A stretch of DNA of 64,000 bases from Ophthalmolycus amberensis (GCA_024529925.1 JAFEUB010000780.1:496001-560000); one strand, 5' to 3'; counted from the first letter of the stretch, positions 13,243 to 26,945 are shown. Translations and numbers: made by a program. The notes: a model not told the origin generated them from the sequence alone.

Positions 13243-13334
13243 TATAGGCTCAGTAATATCTTAAAACAGCTGGGCACTGTAGCTTTTAGCAAACAATACT
13301 CAAACAAAAGTAAATTGTGCATTAGTGGGGTACT

Positions 13335-13430
13335 ACTTCCAGCTGCGGATTAATACACATTTGGTGCTCAAGTGAGTATTCCCAGCAGCAGGATGCTGCA
13401 CGTTGGACTGACGCACAGTAAACTACAGCG
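13335..13430 (+). repeat. Dispersed repeat family D, copy 1
   Basis: CTGCGGATTAATACACATTT, GGTGCTCAAGTGAG and AAACTACAGCG parallel GGCGGATTTATACATTTTC, GTGCTCCAGTGAG and AAACTATAGCG at 45972-46055. Short and diverged. Confidence 0.45.
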
Positions 13431-14454
13431 CCCATCTTCATGGTAATGAAGGAACATACATCGATAATACTTTTTTAAATTCTTTTATAAATTTAGCTGA
13501 CAATAATACAAATATAGAATGATACCAGTCCTCTTTGTTTGAAGCTGAACTAAAAAGTGTGCACCATCTTTATGATATTATTGCATGATTCATCATTCAT
13601 ACTACAGTATGAATATGTTTCACACATTTTATTGGATTGATGCAGCACCATCTTTGGCTCTTTAGTTATGATGGTTATAAACTGCTTCACAATCAGCTAT
13701 ACTGTAAGCGCAATATTGAACTGAAATAAAGTTGACACCAACTGTTTAAAATAGTTGCTTAAACTAGCAATGTTTCAAAGGACGGATAGTTTGAGATTTT
13801 CACAAAAATATATTGTGTGTAGTAAACTTTCTAGGTATGATCTGGTGACTGGAGTTTTCAAGAAGCCATTTATGGGGGTATTTTCTATCATCATCAGCTC
13901 TTGAAGTGCGAAAGCCATAAGATGTCTTCATCAATTCACAAAAGAGGCAAGCAACATGAGTGCAGGTCTTTTATGAAAAAGAATGGTTAGGACAAGAACG
14001 AAGACCCTTTGTGTCCGTAATCATTTCGACTCAGTAAAAATCAATACAGACCTCTTGTCTGAGCAGACCAGATGAAGAGAAACCATCAGTATTTTACCGA
14101 CCGTACACAGCGCTCACACTGGGCAGGCAGCCATTTTGAACACAGCAGCAAGCAATCGCTCAATTCCCGCTCTCAATTCAACACCTCTATTGACACGGTC
14201 AGACACAATGTAGCGGCTTCAATGAAGCTCACATTCCCTTCATTTAAAGGGTAAATTACTGGGTTGAACGGGTTCCCATTGTGTCAGCTGGACAACTGAA
14301 TCATCATCAATGTATCTGACCCACAACGATAAAACTTAAATTATGGCAATTACACCTTTTCCTCACCAGTAAAACGAGTGGTGAGCCAATGCTACCACTC
14401 AACGAATGACTGTACACGACTCCTATAACAACACAACACGTTTTATTTGCCATG

Positions 14455-14560
14455 CTTTTGTTGAAATATTAACAACTTTTGGATGGATAGCCATGGAATT
14501 TGGCACACGCATTCATAGACTTCTATGACCAAATACCTTTGAACATTGCAGCACATTTCC
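14455..14560 (+). repeat. Dispersed repeat family A, fragment
   Basis: TTAACAACTTTTGGATGGAT, GCCATGGAATTTGGCACACG and TATGACCAAATACCTTTG are diverged pieces of the repeat best seen at 26625-26945. It is followed by a (CA)n tract. Confidence 0.6.
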
Positions 14561-14600
14561 CAACATGCATGAGTGCCACTGACAGACCACGTCTCAATAC

Positions 14601-14634
14601 ATACACACACATACACACACACACACACACACAC
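14601..14634 (+). repeat. (CA)n microsatellite
   Basis: CA repeat with ATAC interruptions, followed by further CA-rich words to about 14680. Confidence 0.9.
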
Positions 14635-15638
14635 GTGTACATACATGTACTCATGAACACACACACATGCACACATGCACCGTGCAGTGGCGTATTCTGT
14701 CTGCTTGCCTCTGTCTCCCACCATGCCCTGAGTTAAAGAGTGGTGTTGCAGGGCAAGCTCTGCTCTGCACATCATTTAAACACTCTTCCTTCCTCTTGCT
14801 CTTGCAGCCCCTCCATTTCCCTCCACCCAATCAGGCAGCCTGAGGTTGAATGCTAAGAGAATTATAGGTAGCCTTGCGTGTTTGTGCACAAATACAAGGA
14901 GGAAGCTGGTTAAAACCCAGGGTGTCTATGGTACGAGCCTTAAAGCACTGCACAAGATCTCATTTTCACTATCCTGTCAGGACAACTTTCTTTTTTTGGT
15001 GCGCCAAGAAAGACAAATCTACATTGCAGATAAAACACAAACCTGAAGAAAAGTAACGGCAACTAAAACAAACAGAAGAACATATTGACGTACGTCTGTG
15101 TGGAATCTATTGAGAAAGCTTCATCACAAACCATGCAGCAAACAAACTGCATCATATCCATCATATGCCAAAGATATTGGCGAACTGTTGGTTGATATTG
15201 GTGACATGCATAAAATCACACAATCAGAAAGTGAACTGAAGCTACACAATTACATTAAGTGCACGCTGCAGCCAGTGGAATGCGTCCTTTGCTGTTGCCC
15301 CTGTGGGAGAAGCATGTGACAGATGGGTCAAATACCGCTATGACCGTAAGTCAGCAGCCACCGGCACCGCCACTGGCCAATTGGCCTCTATATACCAGCA
15401 ATACCTTGATGCAAAAAAAGGGAGGTGAAACACACATTCGATTTTTAAGTAGAAAAAAACAAAACGACAACAAGTGTACCAGCTAATAATGTAGCAGGGA
15501 TCCACAGAGAGATCATCAAGAGGCACAAAACGCTCCAAACTATGCAATATTTTAAGTGCACCCACCGAGGGATGAGTGAACTAAACTCCTCGTAAATCCT
15601 TTACCACTTAGCATCCATAAAACATGAGCTAATGGGGA

Positions 15639-15707
15639 GGGGGGGGGGGGGGGGGGGTGAGAGTAAGTCAGAGAAAGAGGGAGAAAGAGAGAGAGGGGGG
15701 GGGGGGG
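15639..15707 (+). repeat. G runs and GA-rich tract
   Basis: G19 at 15639-15657, a GA-rich stretch, then G13 at 15695-15707. Confidence 0.9.
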
Positions 15708-18700
15708 TATTAGGAGGTGATGGATAACAGTCAACCAAGCTGGCTGCTCTTCCTGCTAAGATGTTTGCTCTTGCAGAGGAAAAAGTGATGATTAAAGTGA
15801 AACTCTGACATTTTTTTAGCGTAAGCGCCAGATGACATTATAGCCCCATAGCACAGTGTGCAGCCATAAGCCTTTTTATAACATGTCACAGTACAAAAAG
15901 CTCACAGGTGTAAATAATACAGAAATAAATGATGGCTAAATTTCATTGAGCCGCTTCAGTTTAACGGTTGTGGGTTTGTGCATGCCGGATCGCCATGACT
16001 TGCTGGGAAACTTACACAGAACAGAGTCACCGTTAATGTTGTCAGTAACACGTTTGCTTTTACAAATATTACAAGTCAAAAGAAAATGTGCTGTGAAAAA
16101 GGCCTCTAGTCATAGGTTCTGCCTTTATTTCCGACTAGGGAACAAAATTCCAGCACCGCTCAGTGGGTGACACCAAATCCTAAACCTCAAGCTCCTGGTA
16201 CTTTCAGGGGTTGCCGGCAGTGCTGTTGATCCAGATTGGTGAAGAGGATTCATCACATCACAACGAGAACAGCTACAACAACGTCTGGCAGATATGGGGA
16301 AAAAAACAAAAAACACGCAACTAAACAGTCCAGGAATAAGATTAGAATCTAACAGTGTAGAACAATAATGGTTTTCACAAAGCGCAGAGTGGAGCAGACT
16401 AAAACTATAAAGTGGTCCGATGCCACCGAGGGGCTTGTGGCCGTCCCAGCAGGGCCCTGCATTATCTGTCAGTGTATGAACTTGTATATCACGTTCTTGT
16501 GAAATGTGAAAGAAAATCAATAACAGTGTCAGCACCGCTTCTTGTGTTCCACGGCTACATATTTCACACGGGCTATCAGCACGTACAGAGGACGAGGTCA
16601 GCCCCACTAATGAAGTAAATCCGACAGTTTTAATAAATCAAACTTTACTTGTTCAGCGCCTTGAAAGTGACCCAAAGATGACTGAAACAAGCCCAAAGGA
16701 TTTACAATTTGAGACGACTGCAGAGAATTGTTAGGACATACATCATTGTATTTTTGATTAAATATTAGTTTTGATAAAAAGGAAACATTAGTTGTTTAAA
16801 CTATGTTAAAACTATTGTTAGGACATGAAATAGGTCATAATCCCCTCTCTGTTTCATATCTATTTTATATTGCTGTGAGAACCACTGTATTTATTCAAGT
16901 TTCTCAACAATAACTACATTTTACACAATTACTTTTGCTACACTATTTGATGCACTATGACAACATTACCATTGCTCAATACTTTATTTACTGGACAGAG
17001 CTTGAACACGTCATAATGTAACTGAATGCAACCTCCGTTATCATTGGCTGTTTCCCTTTGCTATGTATCCAAGCAGGACTGTGCTAACCACGAAAGTCAA
17101 CAAGCTCATTTTGAGTTCCTCGATGAATCATATCAGCCTTATTTCTCACTGAAAACAGCTGCCTGCTGCGTCCATAAACCAGAAAACCAAAAGAAAATAT
17201 AAAATAAAAGAGTGAACCAGAACCGTAGCGGGCCGGACTGACAATGACCTGAAACTCAGTGTAGAGCTCTGTAAAGCAGAGGGGAGCTGGAAACTCAGGT
17301 GATAATTCTCTGTAATTTTATCACTACGAGCAAACCATATTTTTCACATGGTCATCCATTAGAGCCACTTAAAGGAACCCTCCCTCTCCTGGATAGACGA
17401 CCTGTTGATGGAGTTGAGATGTCGAGTTCTACAATTAACATGTCGTCGAAGTAAGCCGACAGATTTTGTTTTCAAGGAAACCACATTTCAGCAGAGGGGA
17501 ATTTGACAGACAGATGGCTGCCAAATATTGACAAAGTGTGAAAAAACAGACTATTAAGTACTCACACGGAGCCGTCACACAAATCTCAGCTGAGGAACAT
17601 TCATATTACGTCAAGCTAAAGCATGAAATCTGTGTTATTCAATGGTTGACTGGAAAATGACCATGAATTAATATCACTTTATGTGCCAGGATGTGCAATC
17701 ATTTCACATTGAAGTGTGTAAAGCATGTTATTTGTAGATATTTTCCATGTATGTGTCCCCATTTGTGTCCTTTTTTATTTTTAGTCCCTTCATGAGAGCA
17801 GACGTTTTTTGGGAGACCGGCCATTTTATCAACTTTGTCTCTGAAAAGGAGTTCTCGTTTACTGTAGCTTGGGTCTTATTTGTGTACTTTTGGCCCGCAT
17901 TGTACTCGCCAAAAAATAATTGCTGATTAGGTCATTTTAACAGCAGCTATTCTGCCCATGATAGATGTTGGTGTGCTCATGCATTACTAAAGGCCAGTTT
18001 ATTCTTTGAAGCAATACAATGAAGTTTTTTTCCTTTTTTCTACCACTCCCCTCCCGGGGATTCTCTGTTTATTTATATATTTCTTTAGATCTTCCCATTC
18101 GCATAACTTCCAACAGTATAGAATAAAACTGTAGGAGCAGCGAGTTTCGTATTTACAGACAACCCTCTCGCCTGAAGACATCCCTCCTACCTTCTATTTC
18201 TTCACAAGCCTCTACGAACTCAATGCTCTCATGCATTTAAATATGATGCTCTAACAGCTCAAATGCGTCCAACCCTCACATGGAAGACACTGAGACGCAC
18301 ACATACACACTCATAAAACATGTGAGCATGTCAGTGAGAAATCCAATAAGCTCCCCTGACGATCACCACTGCTGCTGCTGCTGCTTCATATCTGTGCGGC
18401 CTGATTTACAGCAGCTGCTGGACATTTCTCTGCTCCACAGGTGACTTGGCAAATATAGTCGAGGTTCTTCCAATACAGACATCACCAGCGTCACCCAACA
18501 GCTGCTGTACTACCTATTGCACACGGATAAGCCTCAATGACACATAGGGAAATAATTCCTTCAATATATTGGAGCTACATTTTAGACTAAATGTTGGAAA
18601 ATATAAGCAAAAACATGTTTTAAAAAAATCAAAAAAACAGTTTGAATCCATTTAATAACTACATTTATTGAAAGGAGGATTTAGAATAACCTTTATTGTC

Positions 18701-18854
18701 TTTTTTTTACTATTTTGCAGAAAGCAATATGTCTTTGAGAGAAAATGGTTGATTTTATCCATGGTTTAAATGTCAGTTACAGAAATAGCCGAGATGAAAG
18801 GGCAATTTATGTCACACGTCATTTGCATCCAAACTTGTGCTCCCTCTCTGAGTC

Positions 18855-19015
18855 ATAACTCGGTCAAATCCAAACACGCAGACATGTTACACATATTTTT
18901 AGATTCCGCATGACTTACACTTCCTGCGGGTATCATTAGCTCCATCTATCCCTAATAAACATCCATAAATCCGCTTAGAAATCATAGGGAAAAAATGCTC
19001 CTTATTGCTCCAGAA
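18855..19015 (+). repeat. Dispersed repeat family C, copy 1
   Basis: About 160 bp shared in the same orientation with 48262-48425: GTCATAACTCGGTCAAATCC, ACACGCAGACATG, TTTTTAGATTC, TGACTTACACTT, CATCCATAAAT. Class unknown; the two copies differ by roughly a quarter of positions by eye. Confidence 0.7.
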
Positions 19016-19502
19016 CAGCCAATAGGAACGCCCTCTTTCTGAAATGACCTGTGATTGGCCAAAGACTCCGGTCACTGGCTATATTTTCTAAAGCCGGAAA
19101 ACAGAACCAAGAGGAGGCCCGGAAGTCTATTTTTGCTCAGACCACTTCAATTACTGCTACTATTGACAAAATGTTTTATATGTTTTATTAATTGTTTTAT
19201 CATGTGACAGTTTAAATAAAGACAAACAATACGGTAACTTTAAGATGCGTGGGCAGTGGGGAGTGCCATAGATAATGTAAGATGATGTCATATTACAGAC
19301 TCTCTCGCAGGTTAGCTAATGGCTTATGACTGACTGCATGGTCAGAGAGCACTGCCTGGGCCTGGGGGAAGAGCTGCACCACAAGGCCTCCACCTGCTCA
19401 GCTCAGTCAGGTGGCTGCTGGTCTGCTGTGAGCCCCGAGCTGCGCCATAGGGCCCGAACTATTGCTAACACTCTGCTTCACTGATTTGTGAGACAGCGCG
19501 CA

Positions 19503-19520
19503 CCCCCCCCCCCCCCCCCC
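19503..19520 (+). repeat. C homopolymer (18)
   Basis: Uninterrupted C run, followed by CATGCATGCATG. Confidence 0.9.
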
Positions 19521-19648
19521 AACATGCATGCATGCATATACACACTAACAGAGCTGGAAGATTCTTGGTCTGCGGACAACAGTTCTTTTTCGGCTGATGC
19601 TGTCAGATCCACTCATCCTCAGATATGCATGGAGCTCACTGGGAACAT

Positions 19649-19705
19649 GCACACACACACATGTGCACATGCACTCACACGTGCACATTCACACACACAC
19701 GCACG

Positions 19706-19743
<38 letters not shown>
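19649..19743 (+). repeat. Compound (CA)n microsatellite
   Basis: CA and GCAC repeats with ATGTG interruptions. Confidence 0.95.
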
Positions 19744-19745
<2 letters not shown>

Positions 19746-19834
19746 GTCTTACAGAAGCTCTGTCTTCAGAGAAACGGACTACAGAATGAGAGGAAAGGAT
19801 TTAGGCAAACCAAAACAGATATCCATGGCAAGCA

Positions 19835-19842
19835 GTGTGTGT

Positions 19843-19873
<31 letters not shown>
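19835..19873 (+). repeat. (GT)11 followed by G17
   Basis: GT repeat 19835-19856 running directly into a G homopolymer 19857-19873; opposite in strand sense to the CA tract 91 bp before it. Confidence 0.95.
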
Positions 19874-21323
19874 TTGTAAAACAAAGCTATGAGTCAGGAA
19901 AATGAGGGACAAGAGGATGAAGAGGTTCAGGGCAGAGAGAGGGCTTTACAGAGAGTGGAACAACACACCAGAATCTAGACGCGCTTTTTACCTCCCTCCA
20001 CCGTTGCAGCTTCCCAGCCTTCCTCCCTTGATGTACCCTTCGCCGCTATATTTCAATTACATCACACTCCCAACTTCCATTCATTACGATATTTGTCGCT
20101 TTCATCCACACAGGTTGCTCCTTCTTTTTTTTCCTTTTTTTTTTTTTAAGGTGCCTAATTCCAAATTCAAAGCATACAGTATCTCTGATTAATGAATCGC
20201 CATGCGGCTCATATCAGCGCTAACCAGCTCGGATCAGCTATGTACACAAAGCACAGAGAAGCTCAGATTACAACACACAGAGGGAGAGCGACGTGAAATT
20301 CACTGAGTACATTGATGCTCCCCAGAACCCTTTAGAAAGAGATTTACTTTTGTTATACCTTTACAATAAAATTCAAACTTTTTAACTTGATATCTCATAA
20401 TGATATCTTATAATCTAGCCTGTACATTGCTATGAGATAAATACTTTGAGATAAATTACAAATTACAGCCTCAAGAAATTAGAAATGAATCTGTTAAAAA
20501 CAACTCCAGCGAGGTCAGATTTATTTCAGGGATTATAATAGATTGCAGTGTTATTGTATTTAACAAACTAGTAACAGACAACGTAATTATTAAGATTCTT
20601 TGCCGCATTGCCTTAAAGATACTTTCATTGAAGAAGATAGTGTTTCATCTACATTCCTACGAATGCGGTCCAGTCCCACCACTGCTGTCACACAGCTCAC
20701 ATGTTCTGTCCTGCCTCTACCTTGCACTGTACTTGCCCTATTTTTAGAAAGCGCTGAAAGCAGCTCAGACAAGCAGAAAATATCAAAAAGCACACAATAT
20801 ATTTGCAGTTACCCAGCAAAGGCATGGGAGAGGGAGGGAGGAAGAGGAGGAGGAGGGCAGGCAGTTATTTAGAACTTAAAGTAATCGTCAACTTGGATTG
20901 CCAGGGAATGCCAGGAGGAGCTTTCCATCTCTGCCTTTTATCAACACGAGAAAATGGGAACAAAATGCTGCAATGGCTTTATGTAAATGCTGTATATTTC
21001 AGTGATGCATATACATCTGCAGAGGGTGCTTATGTATGTGCATTATAGCTAATAACAATATGGATCTTCTAAATGACAACATAACGGTGTATGCATGTGC
21101 AAAACGCTGCAATCTTATCTTTTCCCATTTGCTATTTTTCAAACAAACTGTGAATACTGGCATTAAATGTCTGATTTTCACTCAGTCCCTCTAAAGGAAA
21201 ATGGGCCCAATAAGACTTAAAGCAATGCTCGACGTGGAACAAATTTACATATCAAAATGAGAAAAACAGAAGGTCATGGGGTGGACGAAAAAGACGTCAA
21301 CCAACAATGACCTTCAGGCTTAC

Positions 21324-21326
<3 letters not shown>

Positions 21327-21354
<28 letters not shown>
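21327..21354 (+). repeat. (CA)14 microsatellite
   Basis: Pure CA repeat. Confidence 0.95.
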
Positions 21355-21544
21355 TTAATACAAGCATACTCGGGCATGTATTAATGGGAAGACAGAGTTT
21401 AAACAGAGACATGATGAGACAGATCGGAGGAAGCAGAAAAAATAAACAAGGCGCTGAAACTGAAACAAATGGATGATGTAGTTCAGGTACATTCTTACGT
21501 TGTTTGCTGTCTTAGTTTAGTGTGTAAGCGTGTGAATTTTAAAG

Positions 21545-22109
21545 TTTGATAACATGCGAGCCACGAGCCCAAGCGAGGGAGTTCAAGTATCTCGGGGTCT
21601 TGTTCACGAGTGAGGGTAAAGTGGAGCAGGAGATGGACAGGTGCGGTGTAGTTTAGAGGGAGCTGAGTCGGAAGGCAAAGCTTTCGACTTACCATCTATC
21701 AGACCCTCTCCTATGGTCAAGAGCTTTGTGTTGTGACCTAAACGAATGAGATTGTGGATACAATCAGCCAAAATGAGCTTCCTTCGTTGGATAGCTGGAC
21801 TCAGACATCTGGAGGGAGCTCGGAGTAGAGCCTCTGCTCCTTCGTGTCTTAAGGGGCCAGCTGAGGTGGTTTGGGCATCTGAGCCAAGATGCCTCCTGGA
21901 CGGCTACTTTGTCTAACTAGTAAGAGGCCACAGGGTAGAACTAGAACACGCTGGAGAGATACCGTATCTCATCTGGCCTGGGAACGGCTCGGGGTCCCCC
22001 TAGGAAGAACTGGTAAACGTTGCTGGTAAGAGGGATGTCTGGAATATCCGGCTAAGCCTGCTACTCCGGCGAGCCAGCCCCAGATAGTTGGAAGATAATT
22101 GATGGATGC
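21545..22109 (+). mobile_element. 5'-truncated RTE-clade LINE fragment (Rex3-like)
   Basis: Conceptual translation on the plus strand gives EFKYLGVLFTSEGKVEQEMD (from 21579), then SFLRWIAG (about 21777) and RTRTRWRDTVSHLAWERLGV (about 21930-21995). These are recognisable pieces of the C-terminal part of reverse transcriptase from a teleost RTE/Rex3-type LINE. The end has AATTGATGGATGCA, resembling the GATG-repeat tail known for Rex3. Frameshifts and stops interrupt it, so it is an old, dead 5'-truncated copy. Clade is fairly sure; the exact family name less so. Confidence 0.75.
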
Positions 22110-22848
22110 AACATGGAAATGAGCAATTAGCAGGATCTGCATCACGGATCAGGCTGATGGGTTTGTCGTTAGTTTCTGTGCAATGCAACCAAGTATTACT
22201 GGACAAATTGAAACGACGACCAGACGAAGGCACTCGATGAAAAGTTGGGATCACCAAGGTTACAATTTATCCTGAGCATGCTGATAGGTTTCATCTATAT
22301 TGCATTCAGGATCAAAGTGGTGAACTGACCAACTGACAATCCTAGAGGGACGCCGCTAGCGTGGCTAAACATGTAAAGAGCTTTATTAACTCATACATGG
22401 CAGAAACAACTGGAAATGTATTTTTCTTATTGACGCTGACGTTAGCTCGTGATTGTGCTTCTACCACTTCAGAGACGGAAGGCGGTGACTGAACAGTCGG
22501 ATTTAGAATGAAACATCAACAATCAGCGTCAATTATGAGTCTGAACCTTTGAGATGAGAAAAACTGAGAGGCTTAAGGATAACCACAGAAAGAAAGAGAA
22601 AGAGAAAGACTCGGACAACAAACTACATGAGAGAGCGAGAAAACCCCAGTGTGAACAAGGAGAGGAGAGGGAGAAAAGAGAGGCGAGGAAGTGGTGATTG
22701 AATGACGGTGCTTGGAAAGCATGCCTCCATTCTAAAATCCACCACAACATGCATCCAGATGGGAGGGTTAATGAGGAGAGTCATGCCTGAACACGACGCC
22801 ACGGTGTTGGGCTGCACCAACAGGGAGCATGGAAAGACCCAACATGGA

Positions 22849-22874
22849 GTGTGTGTGTGTGTGTGTGTGTGTGT
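22849..22874 (+). repeat. (GT)13 microsatellite
   Basis: Pure GT repeat, 131 bp before the long (CA)n tract. Confidence 0.95.
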
Positions 22875-22989
22875 GGAGGGTCTATTCTACAGTATGTGAT
22901 GAAGGATTGAAGGTTGAAGCTAAAAACTGCATCACTGGCAAACACCATCTGGGTGTTCAGAGGAGCATGGACATCCAATCCTCTTCACA

Positions 22990-23125
<136 letters not shown>

Positions 23126-23654
23126 GTCTTTAAGTGTAATTGTTGAACGAGAGAAGACTTCATCTCATCTTCTTTCCTGGGGGTTTCTCACACAAAGCGC
23201 CATCTCACTTTCACTGTTATTGTGAAATATGCAGTGAATGTAAAGTTAAACGCGATGCATAATTAAAAAGTCAGACCATGAATAATCCAGGCACAGTGTT
23301 GCAGTTACACGGCCGCACGATAGAGGAGATAGAGGATAGAGGAGAGTTTCAGTGGACCAGGGATACAAGATATCATAAGATAACATAAAACTGTATTCAT
23401 CCCGAGGGAAATTGTTGTGCAGCAGTTGAGTAGGAATTAGGAAAGAGCACAAATATGAAATAACAATTAGTTATAAATCCAAACTATAGACAATGCCACA
23501 AATATAAACAGGTTAAAGTAAGGATCATTCACTTGTCACATTTGGATGGGAATGTACTTAATGAAGAGCATTTTTACATTTATTAAGAAAAACAGTTCAG
23601 TGTTTTCAGCAGGTCTTTAGGTTTTAGATTTTTTTTTTAAATCGGACTATGAGG

Positions 23655-24010
23655 CAAGATCTTAAAGGGATAGTTCGTTCGAGTGTTTTGAATTGTACAT
23701 CGAGGATAGATGCACACTTTCTCCTGCAGTTGGCGGGCGTAATTTGGTAGAAAGAAAATAATTCCTCCATGAAACTGCTCACAACAAGGGCTGTGGATTA
23801 TCCTGGATAAGTGACTTCTGAAAAGACACATTGCTCATTTTTCAGAGTTTTTCCAAACGGACCTTTTGGCATGAAAATTCATTACAGGTTAATAATATCT
23901 TCTTCTTACTTGATGTGGTGCTCAATGTTGGGATGGGACACAGTGACACCGTAAAGGATCATTTAATTAGCGGGATATCAGAGTTTTTGTTTGCATCTAC
24001 TCATGAAGGA
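23655..24010 (-). repeat. Teleost dispersed repeat (unnamed family)
   Basis: AAAGGGATAGTTCG, CAGTTGGCGGGCGTAATTTG, AATTCCTCCATGAAACTGCT and CACAACAAGGGCTGTGGAT recall a repeat frequently found in fish introns and 3'UTRs. The family name and class are not known to me; the orientation is given relative to the usual AAACTGCTCACAACAAGG order and is uncertain. Confidence 0.5.
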
Positions 24011-24217
24011 TAAGGTCGCCAGAACAGGTATTTCAGGCGAGACAGTTTTCCTGCTAGAGTCCTGCAATGGTCCTGCTGTCCAGCTTAGCTATTTGGAGAT
24101 AAGCAACCAACAGAAACTAAAACCATCCATAATACCTCCATATCTATCCTTCAGGAGAAAATGCTGAATCAGGATAGAACTGTCCTTTCTTTAAAAGTGA
24201 TTGTACTTGTGTGACGT

Positions 24218-24270
24218 GGGGCCGTCACGATAATTACAATGGACTACCTTGTAGTTGTTATTGTGACGGG
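24218..24270. repeat. Imperfect inverted repeat
   Basis: CCGTCACGATAATTACAA (from 24222) and TTGTAGTTGTTATTGTGACGG (to 24268) pair imperfectly around a short loop. Similar GTCACGATAA words are common in teleost repeats. Confidence 0.45.
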
Positions 24271-26012
24271 ACAAGTGTCACGTGAATACCATATGAAGGG
24301 ACACCGATTATTTTGCTGAAAACTTTACATATTTAGTCAAATAAAATTATGTCAAAAGTATCATGAAGAATGTTAAATCACTCGTCCTTTTGTCTTTTTG
24401 GGCATTTATCTGTAGAGAAAACTTTGTGTACCGGTTGAAACATTTCCAAGTTGTGCAGATTAATCTTTGCCTGAATTGGCTTTACTGTTAGACAGTATTA
24501 TGTTATGATTCGCTGTTATAACAGTCACTTTTGAGTAGTCGTTGACTGGTTACCCTATGGTGTCTGGGCCTAAATTCAGGGTCATCAAGCCGGATATGGA
24601 AGCAGATTATTTTCATGAATGTGAAGTGCACAAATGAATTACCACAGTAGCACTTTATGACTCTCGCCCCGATCATCTGATGTATGAATTTCTCGGTCTG
24701 TGCCAGCGGGGAAGCTTCTTGGAAGTGTAAAGCAATTAAACACACAGGCTGAACCGCTTTACTAAAGCAGAAGGAGGAGAGAGAGAAAGAGAGATGAAAG
24801 GACCAGAGGTACCCGCCACCATGTCATCTTTTCTCCACAGCGAGAAAGAGACTACATTAGCAGCAGAACAAATACAGGGCAAAGAAGGAATGGGCTGCTG
24901 GGAACAGACACATTTACAGTCAACGAGAATGCTGGAGGAAAAGAGAAAGACGGACAAAGAAGAGAAAACACAGGGGAAAACAGATGGAGTTTGGAAGTGT
25001 ATTGCTACAGTGTGTGTGGTTTGGAACTGAGCCGAACATTCCCGCAAGGATAGAAGGTGACAGTTTACCAGGTGCCCCTTTCACAGGTACAAAATAAAGG
25101 ATTCTGTAAGACTGTCCAGTGGGAAGTAGTAAAGTTATTCTTACAGCTAAAAACTTTATCTCAATGTCATATAGTGGACCCGGCAGGATCTTTGACACTG
25201 TTTGGTCTCTGTAGTACTACTGTGCATAGCTGAAACTGCCTCTGCAGCGGATCAATGTGACAACCTTGAAAACATCCTGATCCTCAAAATATTTGAATCC
25301 AGACCAGTTAAAACCCACTGATAATCGATTAATTTATGAGCCAAATGTTTTGTACATTGCCTTCTGTTTGTTTTATATAAAAGAAAAAAACCAAAGCAGT
25401 CAAAAGTACGAGACTTGCCTGTTCAAGTATGTGTAGCTACAGATTCCAACATAGATGCAATCAGAATTCTCCCACCACCCACTGTCAGAAAAAAGGGACA
25501 CATTATCTTAATTTGTTCACAAATGTGAAAGCTCAATTTGGTGCGCGACGGCCAATCATCAAAAACAATCGGTGCCGACTGTGAATACCATTTATTGTAC
25601 CCCATGTAACCGTCCAGTGAGTCACTTTTCTCCAAAGAGTGAAATGCCCCGGCTTGTTTGTTTCACCTCCGAATCAGACCGCCGGCATTCTCTATCATGC
25701 CGGTCACCCTTCATGCTCCAAGCTACTCAGGTAGATCTATCTTTATTGGTATGTGCTGCGGGAGACAGCTGGACCTCTTCAGTTCTGTGTAAATCTCCAT
25801 CTGAGGCAGACAGCGGCGACTCTGACCTCATTACGGCTGGTAACAAGCGTTATCAACACCATTTGGGTTCAGGATTTATCCTCTTATCCCCCGCTACTCC
25901 CTTGCTCCTTTTGCCACACAGCCTAACAGAAGAAGCTCACACAGCACTGGAAGTTAAAGGAGGGACATTGAGGTAACGTACATGTACAGTAGGTATAAAA
26001 TAACATCCTTAG

Positions 26013-26090
26013 CCCTGCTGGTGGGGTGGCTCTATGGATGGCAATGTCGACTGTCAATCAGTCACTCTCTCACTTTGGTTCAGATCAATT
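26013..26090 (+). repeat. Dispersed repeat family A, head fragment
   Basis: GGTGGCTCTATGGATGGCAA and ACTTTGGTTCAGATCAA form the head of a very common teleost repeat. Its body normally continues directly into an ACAACTATTGGATGG-type segment. Here it is cut by family B; the body resumes at about 26625. Confidence 0.6.
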
Positions 26091-26630
26091 GGCAACCTGA
26101 AAAGTGAAGCCAATGCGTAAGAGCCTTAAAGTTACATTATTTCTAATAGCCATCAGGGAGAGACACCTCAAATTGCAATAATTAGTCAGATTGTATAGAA
26201 GTCTATGAGGAAATGACGCTACACCTCACTTGATTTATTACCTCAGTAAACATTGTAAACTCGAGTTTATGGTCTCAATCGCTAAGTGTTCTTCAATACA
26301 GTATGATGTTCATTTAGAAAATGATGGTCCCATTTAGAGTAAAATAGACAATAAATCAGAGTATGCTTTAGGACGTGGCTACCTAGTGATTGACAGGTAG
26401 CTACCAGGACGTTGTCCGGTCTGTACAGTGAAGTTTGGAACATTTTTGCCACCTAAAAATGTCTTATTTAGCGTTCAGTTGTAGCTACTTTGCTAAACTC
26501 TCTCGTGTGAACGTCTGGCCTCAAAAAAACAGGATGGGAAGGCCTGAACTCAAGGCTTCAACACGGCATTCCACAAACCCATGGGTGAAGTCACGGTGAC
26601 TAAGTCCACTTCTACAGGCTATGGTCCAGA
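26085..26630 (+). repeat. Dispersed repeat family B, forward copy
   Basis: A teleost intronic repeat of about 540 bp. It matches the reverse complement of 61236-61740 over most of its length, for example TCTATGAGGAAATGACGC, TTTATGGTCTCAATCGCTA and TTTAGGACGTGGCTACC. Its far end reads GGGTGAAGTCACGGTGACTA. I recognise it as common in fish but cannot name its class; no coding capacity is visible. Confidence 0.75.
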
Positions 26631-26945
26631 CTGAATTTCAACAACTATCGGATTTATTGCCATGAAATTTGCACAGACCTGCATGGCTCCCACAGGATGA
26701 ATCCTAATGGCTATGTAATCACTAAATCTAAGCTGATGACATTCCCCTTAGTCCCAGCTGTACTTTGTGTTTAGGGCTAATCAGCAACTGTTAGCATGCT
26801 GACACACTCAAATAAGACGTTGACTATGACAAGCATTATACCTGCGAAACCTCAGCACGTTTGTATTGTCATTGTGAGCATGCTGACACAGCTGTTGCCT
26901 AAGTACAGCCTCTCAGAGCTCTCAGAGCATTGCCAGCTTCTTTCA
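26625..26945 (+). repeat. Dispersed repeat family A, body
   Basis: Contains TGGTCCAGACTGAATTTCAA, ACAACTATCGGATTTATTGCC, ATGAAATTTGCACAGAC and GTTAGCATGCTGACAC, and ends in CCTAAGTACAGCCTCTCAGA. This order fits the teleost repeat whose other copies lie at 14455-14560 and 28980-29235. Confidence 0.7.

Noticed and set aside
16125..16607. 160-codon open frame on the minus strand
   Set aside because: No recognisable domain, no exon signals, and it is on the gria4 strand inside its intron without splice sites matching an alternative exon.
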